Shown: positions 1 through 12,563, numbered from the stretch's first letter. The stretch: 58,049 nt of DNA from Chloromonas sp. AAM2 (GCA_004335635.1 QAXH01005217.1:12648-70696), one strand, 5' to 3'. Notes: generated by a model not told the origin, from the sequence alone. Program-made: numbers and translations.

Positions 1-1758
1 CCACCCCCGGGGCCGCCTTCACTGCCTGCAAGAGCTGTTCCCCTGCACCTGCCCGTCGTCCCATCCCATGCCCTGCAGAATCCCCCCGCCCCCTCCCCCC
101 CCACACACACCTGTCCATTGCCCGCTGGCGTCGCTCCATTGCCTCCGCCCTGCGCTGGTCCTCCGCGCCCCCCACGCCCCGCTCCCGCCGGTTGCGTGCC
201 ATCATGGCACCACTGCACAGGCAGCAACCTCAGGCCTGCACTAGACACACCAGTGAGATCACCTATTCAGAGGCATAAGACACACCAGTGAGATCACCTA
301 TTCAGATGCACCTATTGGTTTGGCCAGGAGAGTAACTCAACAATTGATCAGCTACCCAGCCTTGTGTAAATGATGGTAGAAAGCTGGTCTCTGAGTTACC
401 TACAACAACCGAATCCGCAACCAATATCAACCGACCGACCAACAGACCAATCGACCAACCGACTAACCATCCAACCAATCAAGCGACTGCAAGTGCATGC
501 ACCTGACAGGTGGCCCGTCCAGTCCCTTGGCTGCTGCTGCCGGGGGCGCGGGCGGAGGCGGGCCGCTCAGCACCCCCGCGGGAGGGGCGCAAACCCCGGG
601 TGCGCTGCGGGCCGGTGCACGTGACCCACCTGCCATGGCATCCTGTGAGTGAGTTAGCGAGCGAGCGAGTGAGCGAGTGAGAGCCTGATAGCAGCTGCAT
701 CGTCCCACAAGTCGGACTGTGACGGCAGGCATATAAGACAATGCGGATGGGCATGCCATGCTATGCCATGTCATTCCATGTGATGGATGGGCAGGGTGCG
801 CTGCCAGCTGTGCATGCGCATTGCCATAGCGTTTGGTGACGGCAGTGCAGCAGTGGTGCTGCTTGGTGGTCCATTATCAGCGCCAGCCTTAGATGTGCCC
901 TTTTCAACTCAAAATAGCAGATTGAGTTAAGATTCACAACCAGGATGGGATAAGGTTTTTTGAGGCTCAGGTTTTATGAGCCTTCTGTGGGTTAAGGTTG
1001 AAGACTCGGGTTCCCTGGGTGACTAGGCCGTCAAGAAGGAAGCAGCTTAGCTGTGGGACACGATGGGCATGCATTCCTGGGCATAGAACCCAGCGGACCG
1101 GCAGGCATAGACTAAACGTTACCTACCTTGCTGTTACGCAAGCGGTTACCAGGCTGCACACACTGCCGCAGTCACATGGCTACCACCTGTACATCTGTAC
1201 CTTGACCAAGATCACACACACCCATGTGCCACCCACCTCCTGGGCACCACCATCACCACATGCACCCCTGCGCACGAGTTTGACTCGAGTTCCATAGTTC
1301 GCCTCGTAGGCTTCCTCAAACTCTTGTAGGACGTGAAGCAAGGTAATGTTGTCAGCTGCGTCAATCTGCAAGAAATCAACATGCTCGTCACTCTTTCTTC
1401 TTGTTGTCAACAGTTTGCGTCAGGTCTGATGATTTGCGGGCTCAGGCATCATGCGTAATTCCTTGCCAACGCCCTGTCCAGTTGGATTAATTCTAGCATC
1501 AGGGGTAAAGTGTGTGAGAGGGCAACCGTGCGACAGACCTGCACGGGCCCCATGCTGCATGCCCATGCCCTCATGCTGCCTTACTTTGTTGAGGGATAGG
1601 TTGGACTCTGTGCTCAGACGCTCATACGAGTCTGTATAGCCGCAGTCCACGAGGTGACGCAATATGAGCACGAGAACATTTCTGCGCCTTTCAGCAAGCC
1701 TTTTCTCCTGAGCGTCTCGCGCCTTGCTGTGCGCTCTCAGAGCTTGCAATTCCGACAT
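1..1758 (-). CDS. KATNAL2: Katanin p60 ATPase-containing subunit A-like 2, 5' part (partial)
   Basis: This looks like the N-terminal part of a microtubule-severing AAA ATPase of the katanin p60-like-2 group. Two exons are clear. Exon 1 (1758-1585) starts at ATG and encodes 58 residues: a basic helix (KRLAERRRNVLVLILRHLVD) followed by a LisH-type segment (GYTDSYERLSTESNLSLNK). Exon 2 starts at 1365 after TTGCAG and encodes IDAADNITLLHVLQEFEEAY and a basic end (VKLVRR), which matches the order seen in KATNAL2 proteins. Its donor is uncertain, near 1266 or 1234. Further left, a Pro/Ala-rich exon (about 617-510) and a charged Arg/Glu-rich exon (about 222-112) are plausible and share phase. The AAA ATPase domain would lie beyond the left edge. 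A GTG codon precedes the ATG, and ATG is preferred. The gene is divergent from the receiver-domain gene across 215 bp. What is inferred is the severing activity, because no Walker motif is in the window. Confidence 0.75.
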
Positions 1759-1973
1759 CACAGATTGGAACAGGCGGATCTAGTCTGGGTCTACTGAATC
1801 TACTAAATGCGTGTACGGGTTCTGGCGTGGACGTTTTTCAAAGCTGTTGTGGGGACAGATTGCCCGAGGCATGGCTGCACTTGGCACAGAAGAAGCAGAA
1901 AGAGAAAGAAGGCACCCTCCTCTTGCAGTGCCAGTGTCATGTGAAGCCCCAAGGCGTGGTTGAAGGCGCCTGA
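1759..1973. promoter_or_regulatory. Putative bidirectional promoter between KATNAL2-like and receiver-domain genes
   Basis: This 215-bp gap separates two start codons on opposite strands, so both promoters and 5' UTRs must lie here or overlap the neighbouring gene. I see no convincing TATA box. The assignment rests on gene arrangement only. Confidence 0.45.
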
Positions 1974-4900
1974 ATGACGGAGCCACCACGCCAAAGGCGC
2001 TTGCCCACGAAGACACGTTCTGGCATTATCACGCTACCGAGCGTCGCAGCTGATGTGACTGACTCGGATAGTTGCTTGCCGGCCCTAACTGGCTTGGCCC
2101 AGCAACTTGCCATCCAGCAGCAGCAGCAGGCAGCCGTGTGCAGCGGTCGTCTGCTAGATGACGACGATGAACTGGAAATCGCAAGGCAGCAAATGGCCCG
2201 TAGCGGAAGAGTCAGTCAAGCACCTAATGACAGCACTCAAGTAGCAGATGACCTTACAGCAAACTTGCGAAGAGTTGAGCACAGGGCGACAGGCACCCCG
2301 CAGGATCAAGCATGCAGCGCAGCGCAACCACCAGAGTCTGCGAGTATGGCGAGAAATCAAGAGGCCGTACAGCAAGCCCATGACAGTTTGGACGCACAGC
2401 AGCCGAGCAGTCCGTGTGGGAGCGCAGTTAACCAGCAAGAAGTCAATGTCAGCCATGGTGAACCCTCCAAGCCAAAACCCCCCGTGCCAAAGCCGGGTTT
2501 GCCACCCCTTCCAGCAAAGACTGTTGTCACTGGACCTCTCAACTCGTCGACAGCTCCCGCAGTCGTCAGCCTGCCAGTGAAGCGACGAGGCTCATACAAG
2601 AGTTTGAAGAAACTTGCCGGCAGCAAAGACCTGGCCTTGGCACGGAAATCAACCCACTGGGAGAAGTTCGGCACCATCCTTGTGCTGCATTGCGCTGCGG
2701 ACAAGAAGGCCGAGAAGGACGGAGGCGTGCTTCAAGTGATGATGGCCGAGGTGCGCACAAGGGTTAAGCCATGCAGGGCTTGCCGTCCACCCACCACCAA
2801 ATGACCAAGCAGGTAAACCATGTGTGTGCCATGCATGCAGGGTTACGATACAGAGGTGGTCGACTGCCAGGCGGATGCACTCAGCTCCTTCAATTCCAAG
2901 GAAGTCTTTCCTGACATGGTGCTCATAGACGCAGACCACACATACAATACCATCCAGGTAAAAACAGGCCAGGTGCTGAGGACAGACCTTGGACAGGGTT
3001 GCATGCGCAGGGATGGGAATGAAACTGAACGTAGCTTGGGTCACTGCATGTAACTTTCCTATGCTGGGGCATACATACATACCAGCCCTTCCGCCCTTGC
3101 CCGTGCTGAGCAGTCCTCTCCGGACTGAAGGCCATGTTATACACACACATACGTACATACATACCAGCCCTCTTGACCCACATCTAGCTGCTGTTCAGGA
3201 ACAAATGCGCAGGCTTGTTGCATGAAGCCAGTAAAGTGGCCTATGTGATGTCACGAGATATCGTGTCAAATAATTAAGCAAATGACCGTACCACTCGCAT
3301 GCCTTGGTGTATGCCTGAGATAGATATCATGCACATCAGCCATGCAATCCCATACCTTTTTACCCCCATCTCAGGTAGGCGGTTTCCCGTACAATCCAAA
3401 TGATCACACAATCTGTGCCTGTTCCTATGCCTGGCCGCAGCTCCTGAAGCAGCTGCAAGCGCAGCACCCTACCGTGGCCATCATAGTCTTGGGCGGGCCT
3501 CAGGCCAGGCCCGGGCCAGTCACAGCGCTGCAGGCGGGGGCAAGCGACTACATGCGCAAACCAGTGGATGTGGAAGAACTCATGGCAAGGATTGAACGGC
3601 ATGTGCAGCGGCAGGTGAGACCTTAGGATATCATCCTCTACTGCCGCTCAGCGGCAGGTGAGATCAGGGCTGGGATTTCAAGTCGAACTTTCCACTGGCC
3701 CTGTACCGGGAATGTAGAACAGAAGGTGTCAACATGCGATTGGAAATTGGTGGTGGCATGGGAGGGAGCGCAGGGTGTACTTAGGGTGGTGGCATGGAAG
3801 AGGGACACGCCAGGTGGCAGCATGGGATTTCCACTGTCTGCATGGCCCAGCATGTGTCCATGGCTGAGCATCTGCACGGGGTCTAGGCGCATGTGATTGC
3901 GCTGACAAAGGGCACCTGGAAGTATACAGAGGACACAGAGTGCATGGGCCATGCCAACAAGACAAGACATGCACGTGCAATGCCATTACACATGCCACCA
4001 CGATCAACTCAGCGACACCCTTGCACGCATATGTCCTTGCATGCATAGGCAGTGCCGCGTTGCCGAGCTGCGTACGGATGCATGGGGCCTGCATGCCGCG
4101 ACCTTTCCTTGCCTTCACATGGCTGTCCTATGTGGGTTGTTCACATGCATTGCTTCCTCCTGGTTAGCTGTCCCTTGCCATGTGCCTGTATGCAGCACTG
4201 CATCAAGCTTGAAATGGAATCAGCGCTTGAAAAGGTTCATGCTATGGTGGCCAAGCTGGCACCCGCATCTGCGATTGGCGAAGCGGTGGGTAGTCAGAGT
4301 TGGTTGCTCTTGCAAGATATTGCTGGGAAACTAGGAAAGAAAGGACGACTGGCATAGCCAAGGAAAGAAGGGGGCAGAAAGGAGGAGGATGGGTGAATGC
4401 AGAAACAGAGTGGGCCATGAACGGTCATGCTACACGCCATGCTTATCAGCGATGCTAAATGACTGGTGCACATGGTAGAGCCACACGACGCATGCTTGAT
4501 GCATGGCAGGTGGCAGGTGTGGTGCATGGCAGGTGCATGGCAAATGACGCATGCTGGCACATGTTCCATGTCACTATGGCCACGTGATGCATGAGATGGG
4601 CGGCAAGGAGCCCATGGCCGCTGCATGCCATGCTCATCAAAGTGGCACAGCGCGCATTGTGTGTGTCACTGCAGGTGGTCCAGCGGCCCTTGGCAGGCGA
4701 TGCCGTCTCACGAGGGGGCTTGAATGTGGTCGTGGAAACCGACTTTGAAGAGCAGATGAATGAATTGTGTGAGGAGAACGCCCACCTGGCCGCCAGGCTG
4801 GCGGAAGCTGAGCGGAGGCTGGAGCTGCGCACACGGCTGAGCAGGGAACTGACGGACCCACGCTTAGGCCTGGGCTCCAGAGGGACCAGTGTAGAGGAGT

Positions 4901-5504
4901 TGAGAGGTGAGAGGTGCTGAAGAGTGAAGGGACCTGGGCTGAGAGGGGCAGTGGCAGGGCACAGACCCAATGGGCTGAGCGGGAAAATCACGGGAAATGA
5001 AATGCAAGACATTGTGGGGTAGCTAGTGGGTGTGAGAAGTGGTGTGGCCCGTTATCCTAGCTTCTCTGTTCGTGCACGTGCATTGCAAGCACCCCGCTGC
5101 TGGTTTGGCATGCTTGCCATGTGGATTGTGTTGCATCCCTGCAACAATGTACCGTAATATTGCATACGAAATCGCGAATCCAATTCATTGGAAGCGGGAA
5201 AGCACTGAATACTGTTGGCGGTAGTCAGTGTCGCACGTGCATACCATGCCGCACTAGGCATGTGGCTCAGTGGAAGGATAAGGGTTAGGGTTTGATGTCC
5301 CAGCTTTCACAGATTTCACGCGCCATACACATAGAACGTAACAGTCGATTCAGTGCATGCTGTTTGGTGTTTGTGCCCTGGCTGCAGGGTGACCTGGTCC
5401 TCGTCTGGAGAATGACAGTTGAAGCCCACAGGGCACTTACAGCAAGGCTGCTGTGCTCTGTTCATAACCAAGCACTTGCCTCATACCAAGGCAACGAGAC
5501 CTGA
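1974..5504 (+). CDS. Divergent response-regulator (receiver) domain protein with coiled coil
   Basis: Predicted exons are 1974-2750, 2841-2957, 3441-3614, 4196-4285, 4675-4906 and 5419-5504, giving 491 residues in phase. Residues 1-225 are low-complexity, with a poly-Gln run and a Pro/Lys stretch. A receiver fold occupies about 234-356. It opens with TILVLHCAADKK, continues with PDMVLIDADH, whose Asp289 sits at the phospho-acceptor position, and ends with DYMRKP, whose Lys338 is the conserved lysine. The acidic pair after strand 1 is replaced by HCAAD, and the Thr/Ser switch after strand 4 reads VLGG, so phosphorylation is doubtful. A Glu/Arg-rich coiled coil follows at about 405-440. There is no HTH, GARP or CCT output domain. 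The last exon is the weakest: the phase-1 end at 4906 could instead splice to 6275-6339 and run on towards 7.8 kb. A pseudo-response regulator or scaffold role is inferred. Confidence 0.68.
5277..5295 (+). repeat. Short interstitial telomere-like sequence
   Basis: The bases read GGATAAGGGTTAGGGTTT, two tandem plant-type telomere-like units. A similar short run (AGGGTTAGGGTTA) lies at 27838-27850. They are far too short to be a telomere and may be chance or relics. Confidence 0.5.
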
Positions 5505-7804
5505 GCCCTATAAGTGGTACGATCTTCAAGCACTGATAATGAAGTTGAAGATCACAGCCAGGGAGGGAACCAAGCCCGTTGAGATAGCAGATCAAGGGGC
5601 TTATGACACACCGAAATGGTCGTGGTGGCGGCCACCCCTGCACGAAGATGGTGCATCGTTCGTCCAGACCTGCATAAGTCAATGTGATCTCGATTTCCAG
5701 AACCGTCTTGTTGTGTGATAAGTTGACCGTGTCAAATTTAAATGACCAGCCTTGATGAGTTTGGAAAGGACCGAGGGCTGTTGCTTGAAATGACTCACTA
5801 CCAGTGCATGGAAGCATGTCCACATCATCACAGCTTACTCTTTCTACATCATACATCATTACTGATTAAATATGGCTCTGTTTTCTTTCAATCGTAGCAG
5901 GTATTTGCCACAGTGGTTGCACAGCTGCATGAGTGTCTTTGAACGCATGACAGGTGATGCGACGTTGAGATGGCAGCACAGTCAAAAAGCTTTCCCACAC
6001 CGCAACGGAGCTGATGGCAGTATGCATGGGTGCAAGGGCTAGGGCCGTGTACGGGGCAATGCAGCATGGAGGTGAACCGCATGCAGACGATGTCATTGCC
6101 TCTTCCGTCACCTTTCACAGAGAACAGTGATGAGGAACCTACATGCACAATCAACGGTGTCATGATGCTTTAGCAGAGGCCAAACAGAGGTCTATATGGC
6201 AACCGCTGGTCACATGCATGCGACCTCTTCTTTGCTCATGTGTTTGCAATGGCCCAGCTGTTTGTTTCGTGCAGTGGATGAGTGTTGTGCTGCGTCCATA
6301 GATGACCCTATGGATGGGCTTGAGATGATGCCCCTACAGGTATGGTATCAAGGTGTTTTTGACCACAGACGCACACACAGACACGTGCCATCATACAACA
6401 TCATGCCTACACATATGGCCTTGCTATTTGACTGCATGCCAGCCAAAACAGACAGGTATCAAACCGTTTTGCATGCCCATACCATTCCAGTTCCGATTCT
6501 TGGCCATTGCAAGATAAACCCCGTTGTTGTCCGTTTGAGTGAGCCAGGGTTTCCATGGAGCAGGGATGCATAAGGCGTGTGGTTGGGCACTTGTCTCATG
6601 GATATTGCTTCTTTTTACACAAACGCAATGCATGCAATGGGGCGTTATGCCACGTTAATGGGGAGTGACAACATAACATGTCTCCCTGCTCTGATCCACA
6701 TACATGGGTAGCACTGTGTCGCATGGGTTGGGCACTCTTGGCTTTTTCTCAAGGGCATCAGAGTCTGGCATGAACTTGAATGGGAAAGGGTCATGGGCCA
6801 TGCATTCAGAGTTCTGACAGCTGGGCTGCAACTGCCCAGCATGCCTTGTGGGTTTTATCCATTAGATGGTCACGTGATCCCATGTGGTGGGTGTGAGATG
6901 GTATATCGTGAATGAGTGGGTGCATGCACGATGAGTGGTGTATGTTCTGGGTTGTTCTTCACCAGCTTGGAAATGACGTAAGCCAATTGAGTGGGCTGGA
7001 TGATAGAGGAGGCTCAGCTGTGCCTTGTCTCTGAAAAGTGCACCCATGGTGTGCGCTCAGAGAGTTGCATGCACCAAACAACGGACGGGCTGAACAGGGC
7101 ATACGCATTAAGCGGTGCAGCTAGGCACGCTGCTGAAGCCACTCGGCTGTGCCCAGGGACTGTCGACATTGGTGCAGGGCATGTGCGCCATTGAAAGGGC
7201 ATAGGCTCATGCACTGTTGCATCGTGCACGTCTTGGCCGCTTGCGTGCTGCCGTGTCATATGGGCCTTGGCTTGACGCAGTTCATACACTTGAGAATACT
7301 CGCTGGTTGACTCACTGTGTGCACGTGCCAAGCTCACTCATATGTGAGTGACTTGGCCAGGACCCACGCATATGTGCCTCAGGCTCATACTCACATGTGA
7401 TCTGCTGTGGATCGCGACTGCCGATAGTGACAACTACTTGATAAGTATGCCACAGTCAGATGCTTTGACGGTACCTTATTGCCGATATTTTGGCTCATGG
7501 TCTCTTGTTGTCGTGCTGTGCATGTGATGACGCAGTGTTGTGTCAGTTTGGATAGGAGTGAGGAGAGCTTGATTGAACAGGTTTGAACAGGCTTGATCGA
7601 ACAGGTGTGCTGCGACGAGTACTAGACAACAGTGGGACATGTGCATACTGGGTCATTACAACCACTCGCACTGCACACTCCAAGCTCGGCAGACACTCAA
7701 CAGCCAATCGCACAAGCTCATCAGCAAGCGCAGAAGCTCAACAGTGTCCAGTGTCAAGAACAATGCAGAAGGTCATTTGCAAACACAGTGCTGTTCCAGG
7801 AGAT

Positions 7805-7823
7805 TATCCCAGAACTGGCAAAC
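7805..7823 (+). repeat. Dispersed motif copy, TCCCAGAACTGGCAAAC family
   Basis: The sequence TATCCCAGAACTGGCAAAC is followed by a T-rich tract. The same motif recurs at 8927, 21382, 31608 (reverse), 32023 and 57827 (reverse), with looser copies at 49643 and 55139. Confidence 0.7.
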
Positions 7824-8926
7824 ATCCTTTTTCTCGCGTCAGCTTGAGATGTGCTGTCATAGGCGTTCCACCATGTATGCTGTCATAGGCCAGGCTGCAG
7901 ATGCTGCGCGCCTGAAAGACTAGGTCGTGTGTGGGCACAGATGGCTCTGGGCAGGATTGCGCCAATGCCTGAACACACATGTCTCGGTGACGGCTGATAA
8001 TTGGTCTTCACCTAGCCAGACTTTCCCACCATGTGTGTAGACATTGCTTTTATCAAACACAAGCAGCAGTGCAAGCGGCAGCAGCAGCACCACGTGGCTC
8101 AGTGTCTGTGTGCTGGCAGGCAGCTGGCGGGGAAAACCGGCCGACAGCAGTATGGGCACAGCAGCACTCACCCACAACAAACATCACTCACAAATTCACA
8201 GATTTGTGTTTGAACAAGCCGGCAGGTTTGAAAGCATGGTGCAAAAGACGCAATCTGCACAAGTGACAAGGCCAGAGGGCGAGATGCAACTTATCGCAAA
8301 CTCAGCACACAAACAAGACGTTTGGTACCACACATGCCAAGTACTTGGTAAACCTTGACAACTTCTTACAGAGTATGACAAGCCAGGGAAGGACGCTGCA
8401 TGTGCTCCTTGTGTTGGCCATACACATCGTACTGTGCAATGACCAAAAGCTGAAAGATACATCTGAGGCCATGTACTGTACTGTTGGCACACAATTGGAC
8501 AACATCACCTTACTGGGTCTAGTCTAGTGGGCCCTCAAGCCTCCGTCCTCAGCCAAAAGCCTGTCCACCCTACTGTCTGTCCTCTGTCCCTGCCCCTCCT
8601 GGCCCATGGAGTATGAGTCCTGCTTGTGGGTCGTGCTTGTGTTGCAATGACATTGCCAGGCTGGACTCTCAAACTCAGTCTCAAACTCAGCCAGTCAATT
8701 CATGGAAAGTGTCAACGCCTTGCCTGTTGCACCCTGCCCCTACTGCCAGGCAGCTTTCCATGCATTGGTCCTTCCTCCCACATTGGTCCCTTACGCCACT
8801 GCACCCACAATGCTGCAACCCAGGACGGTGATCCGGGGCTGGCAACACCCACTGCCTCTGCTTTGTTAGCGCCCTCAGGACGCCAGTCCCCACCAACTAA
8901 CCCCACCAAGTGGTATTAACAGGAAA

Positions 8927-8945
8927 TGTCCCAGAACTGGCAAAC
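8927..8945 (+). repeat. Dispersed motif copy, TCCCAGAACTGGCAAAC family
   Basis: TGTCCCAGAACTGGCAAAC, followed by TTCTTTGCTTTT. It shares the 17-base core with the copy at 7805. Confidence 0.7.
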
Positions 8946-9421
8946 TTCTTTGCTTTTCTGAACATGGTGACTGGCCATCAACTTCAACGGGTCGAACTCA
9001 TCAAGCCAGCGTGTCTGAATCCAGCTGAAGGCTTGATCTACTCTATGACGTCGTGCTCGCTTCCACATGTGCCATCACAATGCTTAGCTTCACACGTCAC
9101 ATGTGACATGTGCGGCCACAGAGCATGCCACCGCAACCAATCCCCATGCATCCTCGGAAAGACCCTTGGCAAGCGGCCTCTGCAGGATGTCATGCATATG
9201 AAACCGGCTGTCCTGCTGCTGTAGCAATGGCCAACTGCCCCCTGTATCTGCCGTCAACCCTATGTGACATGCACATGCACCCTCCTGCCTCATGCCACAT
9301 GCAGTCAAGGGGGTTTGCCTGTCCTGGCAATGTGCTGTCCGAAATGCCTGATATGGAGCTTGAGCTGACTGGAGCATCATACTCCAAGTGGACAGCGGTG
9401 CGTGACAAGCGAGGTAGCATG

Positions 9422-9985
9422 TCATGCTCTGCTCCGCGATGTCCTGGAAAGTGAAATCCAGAGTCCTGCCGCCGCAGCCAACGCCAACACCAGGCCTGCC
9501 CCCAGCGCTATCTGCGACCCACTGCCATGACCATAGCCCATAAGATAGTCACTCCATGAGAGAGGGACAGGCTCAGCCTTGGCAGGCCTGCAGCAAATCA
9601 ACACACAAGCTGTGAATGCTTGGAATGGAGGTTTGACTGTGAGCAGATGCGCATCATCACATTTCATCCTTCACTTCCTCCTCTCTCACCTTTCCAGACC
9701 CCTCTGTCACTTCCTCTCAACCGCTTTTTATCGTCTCTCGTGTTCCCGTGTCATGCCTTTCCACACCCTTTCGCACACATATTCTCCTCGTCTCTCGCCT
9801 GTATCACTTCTCTCATCCCTTCCCTCACTCCCTCTCTCACCCTTGTGCGCCCCTGGTGCCCGTCTGCTGTGTGCCCGGAGATGCATTGCGCAGCAGCGGC
9901 GAGATGATGTGCTGGTTCATGTGCGCAACCAACTGACCGGCGTTCTGCAATGCAGGGACACGTGAGGGGCAGAGGCGGTGTACAC

Positions 9986-10028
<43 letters not shown>

Positions 10029-12229
10029 TGTGTGTGCGTGTGTGCGTGTGTGCGCGCGTCACCAGATGCAACAGGGAATCAGGTGTCACCGTGAAAAGCG
10101 ATAAGAAAGGGTCCCAGGCCCTCGGTAGCACCCTGTCCTGCAAGCCATCACCATGGTGAGAAACTCAGCCAGCCTGTGCCGCGCACGAGTGGTTGAGCAA
10201 TGCGTGGTGTTTAAAACCAGGACTGCTATCTCAACGCCAGACACACAAGTTTGCAACGGCGCTGGTAGATACACAGGCAACCGCGGTACACGTGCAGAAG
10301 TGTGCACAAACCCAGCTGTACATCACATCAGACCACACATGCATCACATGCGCCTCACTAGGTCACGAGACCAAGAGGCAGGCATGCACACACGTGCACG
10401 TGCTGGTGTGTCAGAGTTCCCGAGTCACGCAAGATTGCGAGGGCAAACCTGGCCGCTGGACTTGCACCTTTGCAGCGCTGATTAGACAGAGCATTTCTCC
10501 ACATCTACCCGGGGCTGCGGGCCTCATGCATGCGCAAGAGCACATGGACGTGTGAGCAGGCCTGCCAGTCTGATGAGGGCGCATGAGGGCCTTGTAGCAA
10601 GCTGTTGAGAGAGATCGCGACGCTGACCGTTGATAGCAAGAATGCCTGGTGATTTGATCATAACTTTCCAGGTCTGTGCTTTTCTATCGCCCTCCCTGGC
10701 CCCACCCCATCCCTGGCCCCGCCCCCACTCTGCGCCCCATTTTCAACATCGACGCCTCCGTATCCAGTCAGCAGGGGTGCCACACTCTCAACTTGCCACC
10801 ATGTTGCTAGTGATGGCGGTCGTAGTTTGCACCCTACTACCAGTGAGCGTTCTTGGCTTGATGATTGTCAGGCGCGTAACTCCTGGAGAGATACTGTGTC
10901 TAGCTGCAGTGCTGTGGGTGGAAGCATGAAAAGCCATATAATGATGATGATGATTATGATTATGATGATGATGATGATGATGATGATTATGATTATGATG
11001 ATGATGATGATATGTATGATGACTATGTGTCCAGTCCCTGGATTTCAGCAGGCCCTGGTTGGCACTGATGATCACACCGCCAATAATTCTGCCCCGGGTT
11101 CAGCAGGCTCTGTACCTGAAGCACTTGATCCCACTGGGTAGCCTTGGCTAACACGTCCGGGTCAGGAACGTACACATCCAACAGCAGGCCTAGCACCTGC
11201 ACAGTGTGACAGATGCCATAAAGTGTAACCCAGCACGTGTTGCACGTTTCTGAACATATGACGTTTCTGCACAACAGTTTGTCCTCAGGGAGTTTGTCCT
11301 CAGGCGCACACTGAGAGATACTGCGATCTGCGGATATAATGAGATATTGAAACGTGGGGTAAAGTAGTGAGCAAAGAAGCTCGAGTTTTTTCTTGAGTTC
11401 CTCCACTCACCTGTATGTTGTTGAGGTTGCCTGCCTCTGATGCATGAACGAATACCCTGCACGCATGCACGGTAAATACCGACAGAGGTTCACTCAGCGA
11501 CCACCATGAATTAACCCAATGACTGGCGACAGATCAACTCAATGACCAGCGAACCACAAGCATGCATGTCTGAACTGCCCATGCAAAGATGTGGAGTCTG
11601 GTGTGTGCGCCATTGTGCATGGGGAGCGCATTCTCCACTGACTGGACATGATTCTACTTTCGGTTTTCAATTTCGGCAAGATTCTAATCAAAACCGGGCT
11701 CAAAACGTGGATTTTGCACCTGTACAAGTACCTAGTACTGCATATGCTGTGCCCACCTGCCGGCATTGCGGTGCAAGGATACCGTGAGCTTGAAAGGTGC
11801 CATCTGTCCTGCCAGTGAGTACTCGGTGTTCCATTCGTTGGGGCCCTCGGCCTGCCAGTCAGCAGGCGGCCTGAGCGCTGCGGCCTGGCGCACACGTGCT
11901 GAGGCGTTTTTTGGTACGCTGGGTACAGCACCTGGGCCTGTGGTGGTGAAGCCTGTGGGGGGTGGAAGGATGCCCAAGAAGGGCACAAGGATTACTTACC
12001 TAACCTATTGACTGACCATCAGACCCGAAGCTTGTATGAGAGGTGGGTGATTCATGGCATGACATTGGCACGTGGGTTGCATGGCACATGAGAGTATTCT
12101 TGCCCCACCTTTGGCGACAAGCAGGCAGTGCAGTGCCAAGCTCAGAGCCGCTCCGGGGGACGTTATCCCTGCTGATGGCGGGCTGGCCACCAGGGCAAGG
12201 TTGTCATACAACTGTTGCTCCTCAGCCAT
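9422..12229 (-). CDS. PI31/FP-domain protein with predicted C-terminal membrane anchor
   Basis: Six exons (12229-12109, 11952-11757, 11456-11411, 11196-11116, 9944-9841 and 9587-9422) join in phase to give 237 residues. Residues 28-40 (ALSLALHCLLVAK) continue across the first junction into GFTTTGPG. Then come DWQAEGPNEWNTEYS, FKLTVSL, RVFVHASEAGNLNNI, VLGLLLDVYV and NAGQLVAHMNQHIISPLL. This order matches the FP (PI31/Fbxo7 N-terminal) domain of proteasome regulators. Known PI31 proteins end in a Pro-rich tail with a HbYX-type motif. Here the last exon instead encodes a hydrophobic helix (IALGAGLVLALAAAAGLWI) and a short Arg/Ser tail, as in a tail-anchored protein. It is head to head with the glycosyltransferase gene. 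Fold assignment is fairly sure; proteasome binding is inferred. Confidence 0.75.
9988..10058. repeat. (GT)n microsatellite
   Basis: A long GT run with a few GC interruptions, inside intron 4 of the PI31-like gene. It creates spurious poly-His/Thr reading frames on the opposite strand. Confidence 0.95.
10936..11019. repeat. (ATG/ATT)n trinucleotide repeat
   Basis: A GAT/GATT-type repeat of about 80 bp in intron 4 of the PI31-like gene. Apparent poly-His or poly-Met proteins across it are artefacts of the repeat. Confidence 0.9.
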
Positions 12230-12563
12230 GCGCCTGGCAGTGCCTCTGGCGTCCGCCGTTTTTCTATGTAGATGAGGTAGAGGAGAGGACAGGACAGGAC
12301 AGGACAGGAAAGGGTGTGTTGGTGTAGACGATGCAGGTGGCAACGGACGAAGAAGGCTGTTCAAGATGTTTCCCAGCACGTGCAAAGCCGTTACTTTTGC
12401 AATTTTGCAGCTGCGGGCAGGAGGACGCTCACGCGCATGGTGCTCGTATGCTCAGCCAAGCCATGCGCTCCTGCCGCAGGCTGCCTCTTTTTCACTGCAG
12501 TTACCGGCTATCGCGTTAGTCTGAGCGCAGATGACCGCTCTGTGACCCTTGGCTTTCCTTGGC
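12230..12563. promoter_or_regulatory. Putative bidirectional promoter of PI31-like and glycosyltransferase genes
   Basis: This 334-bp gap separates divergent start codons. It holds a GGACA pentamer repeated about four times (12284-12308). No TATA box is evident. The regulatory role is inferred from arrangement. Confidence 0.5.

Larger units (their letters stand above)
5505..9421. other. Gene-poor stretch with orphan exon candidates
   Basis: No complete gene can be built here. Three + strand segments look like exons: 6275-6339 (GTGCAG acceptor, encodes VDECCAASIDDPMDGLEMMPLQ-like sequence in part, donor GTATGG), 7536-7580 and 7693-7771 (encodes SHKLISKRRSSTVSSV). Their phases are compatible, and they could be an alternative 3' end of the receiver-domain gene. 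Two copies of a recurrent motif (TCCCAGAACTGGCAAAC) lie at 7805-7823 and 8927-8945. Otherwise I see nothing. Confidence 0.35.

Noticed and set aside
5277..5295. Telomere end
   Set aside because: Only two units are present, with genes on both sides.
5255..5300. tRNA gene (box-A-like TGGCTCAGTGG)
   Set aside because: No matching box B or cloverleaf follows at the right distance.
10788..11075. Poly-His/Asn reading frame
   Set aside because: It is a translation of a GAT/GATT simple repeat inside an intron.
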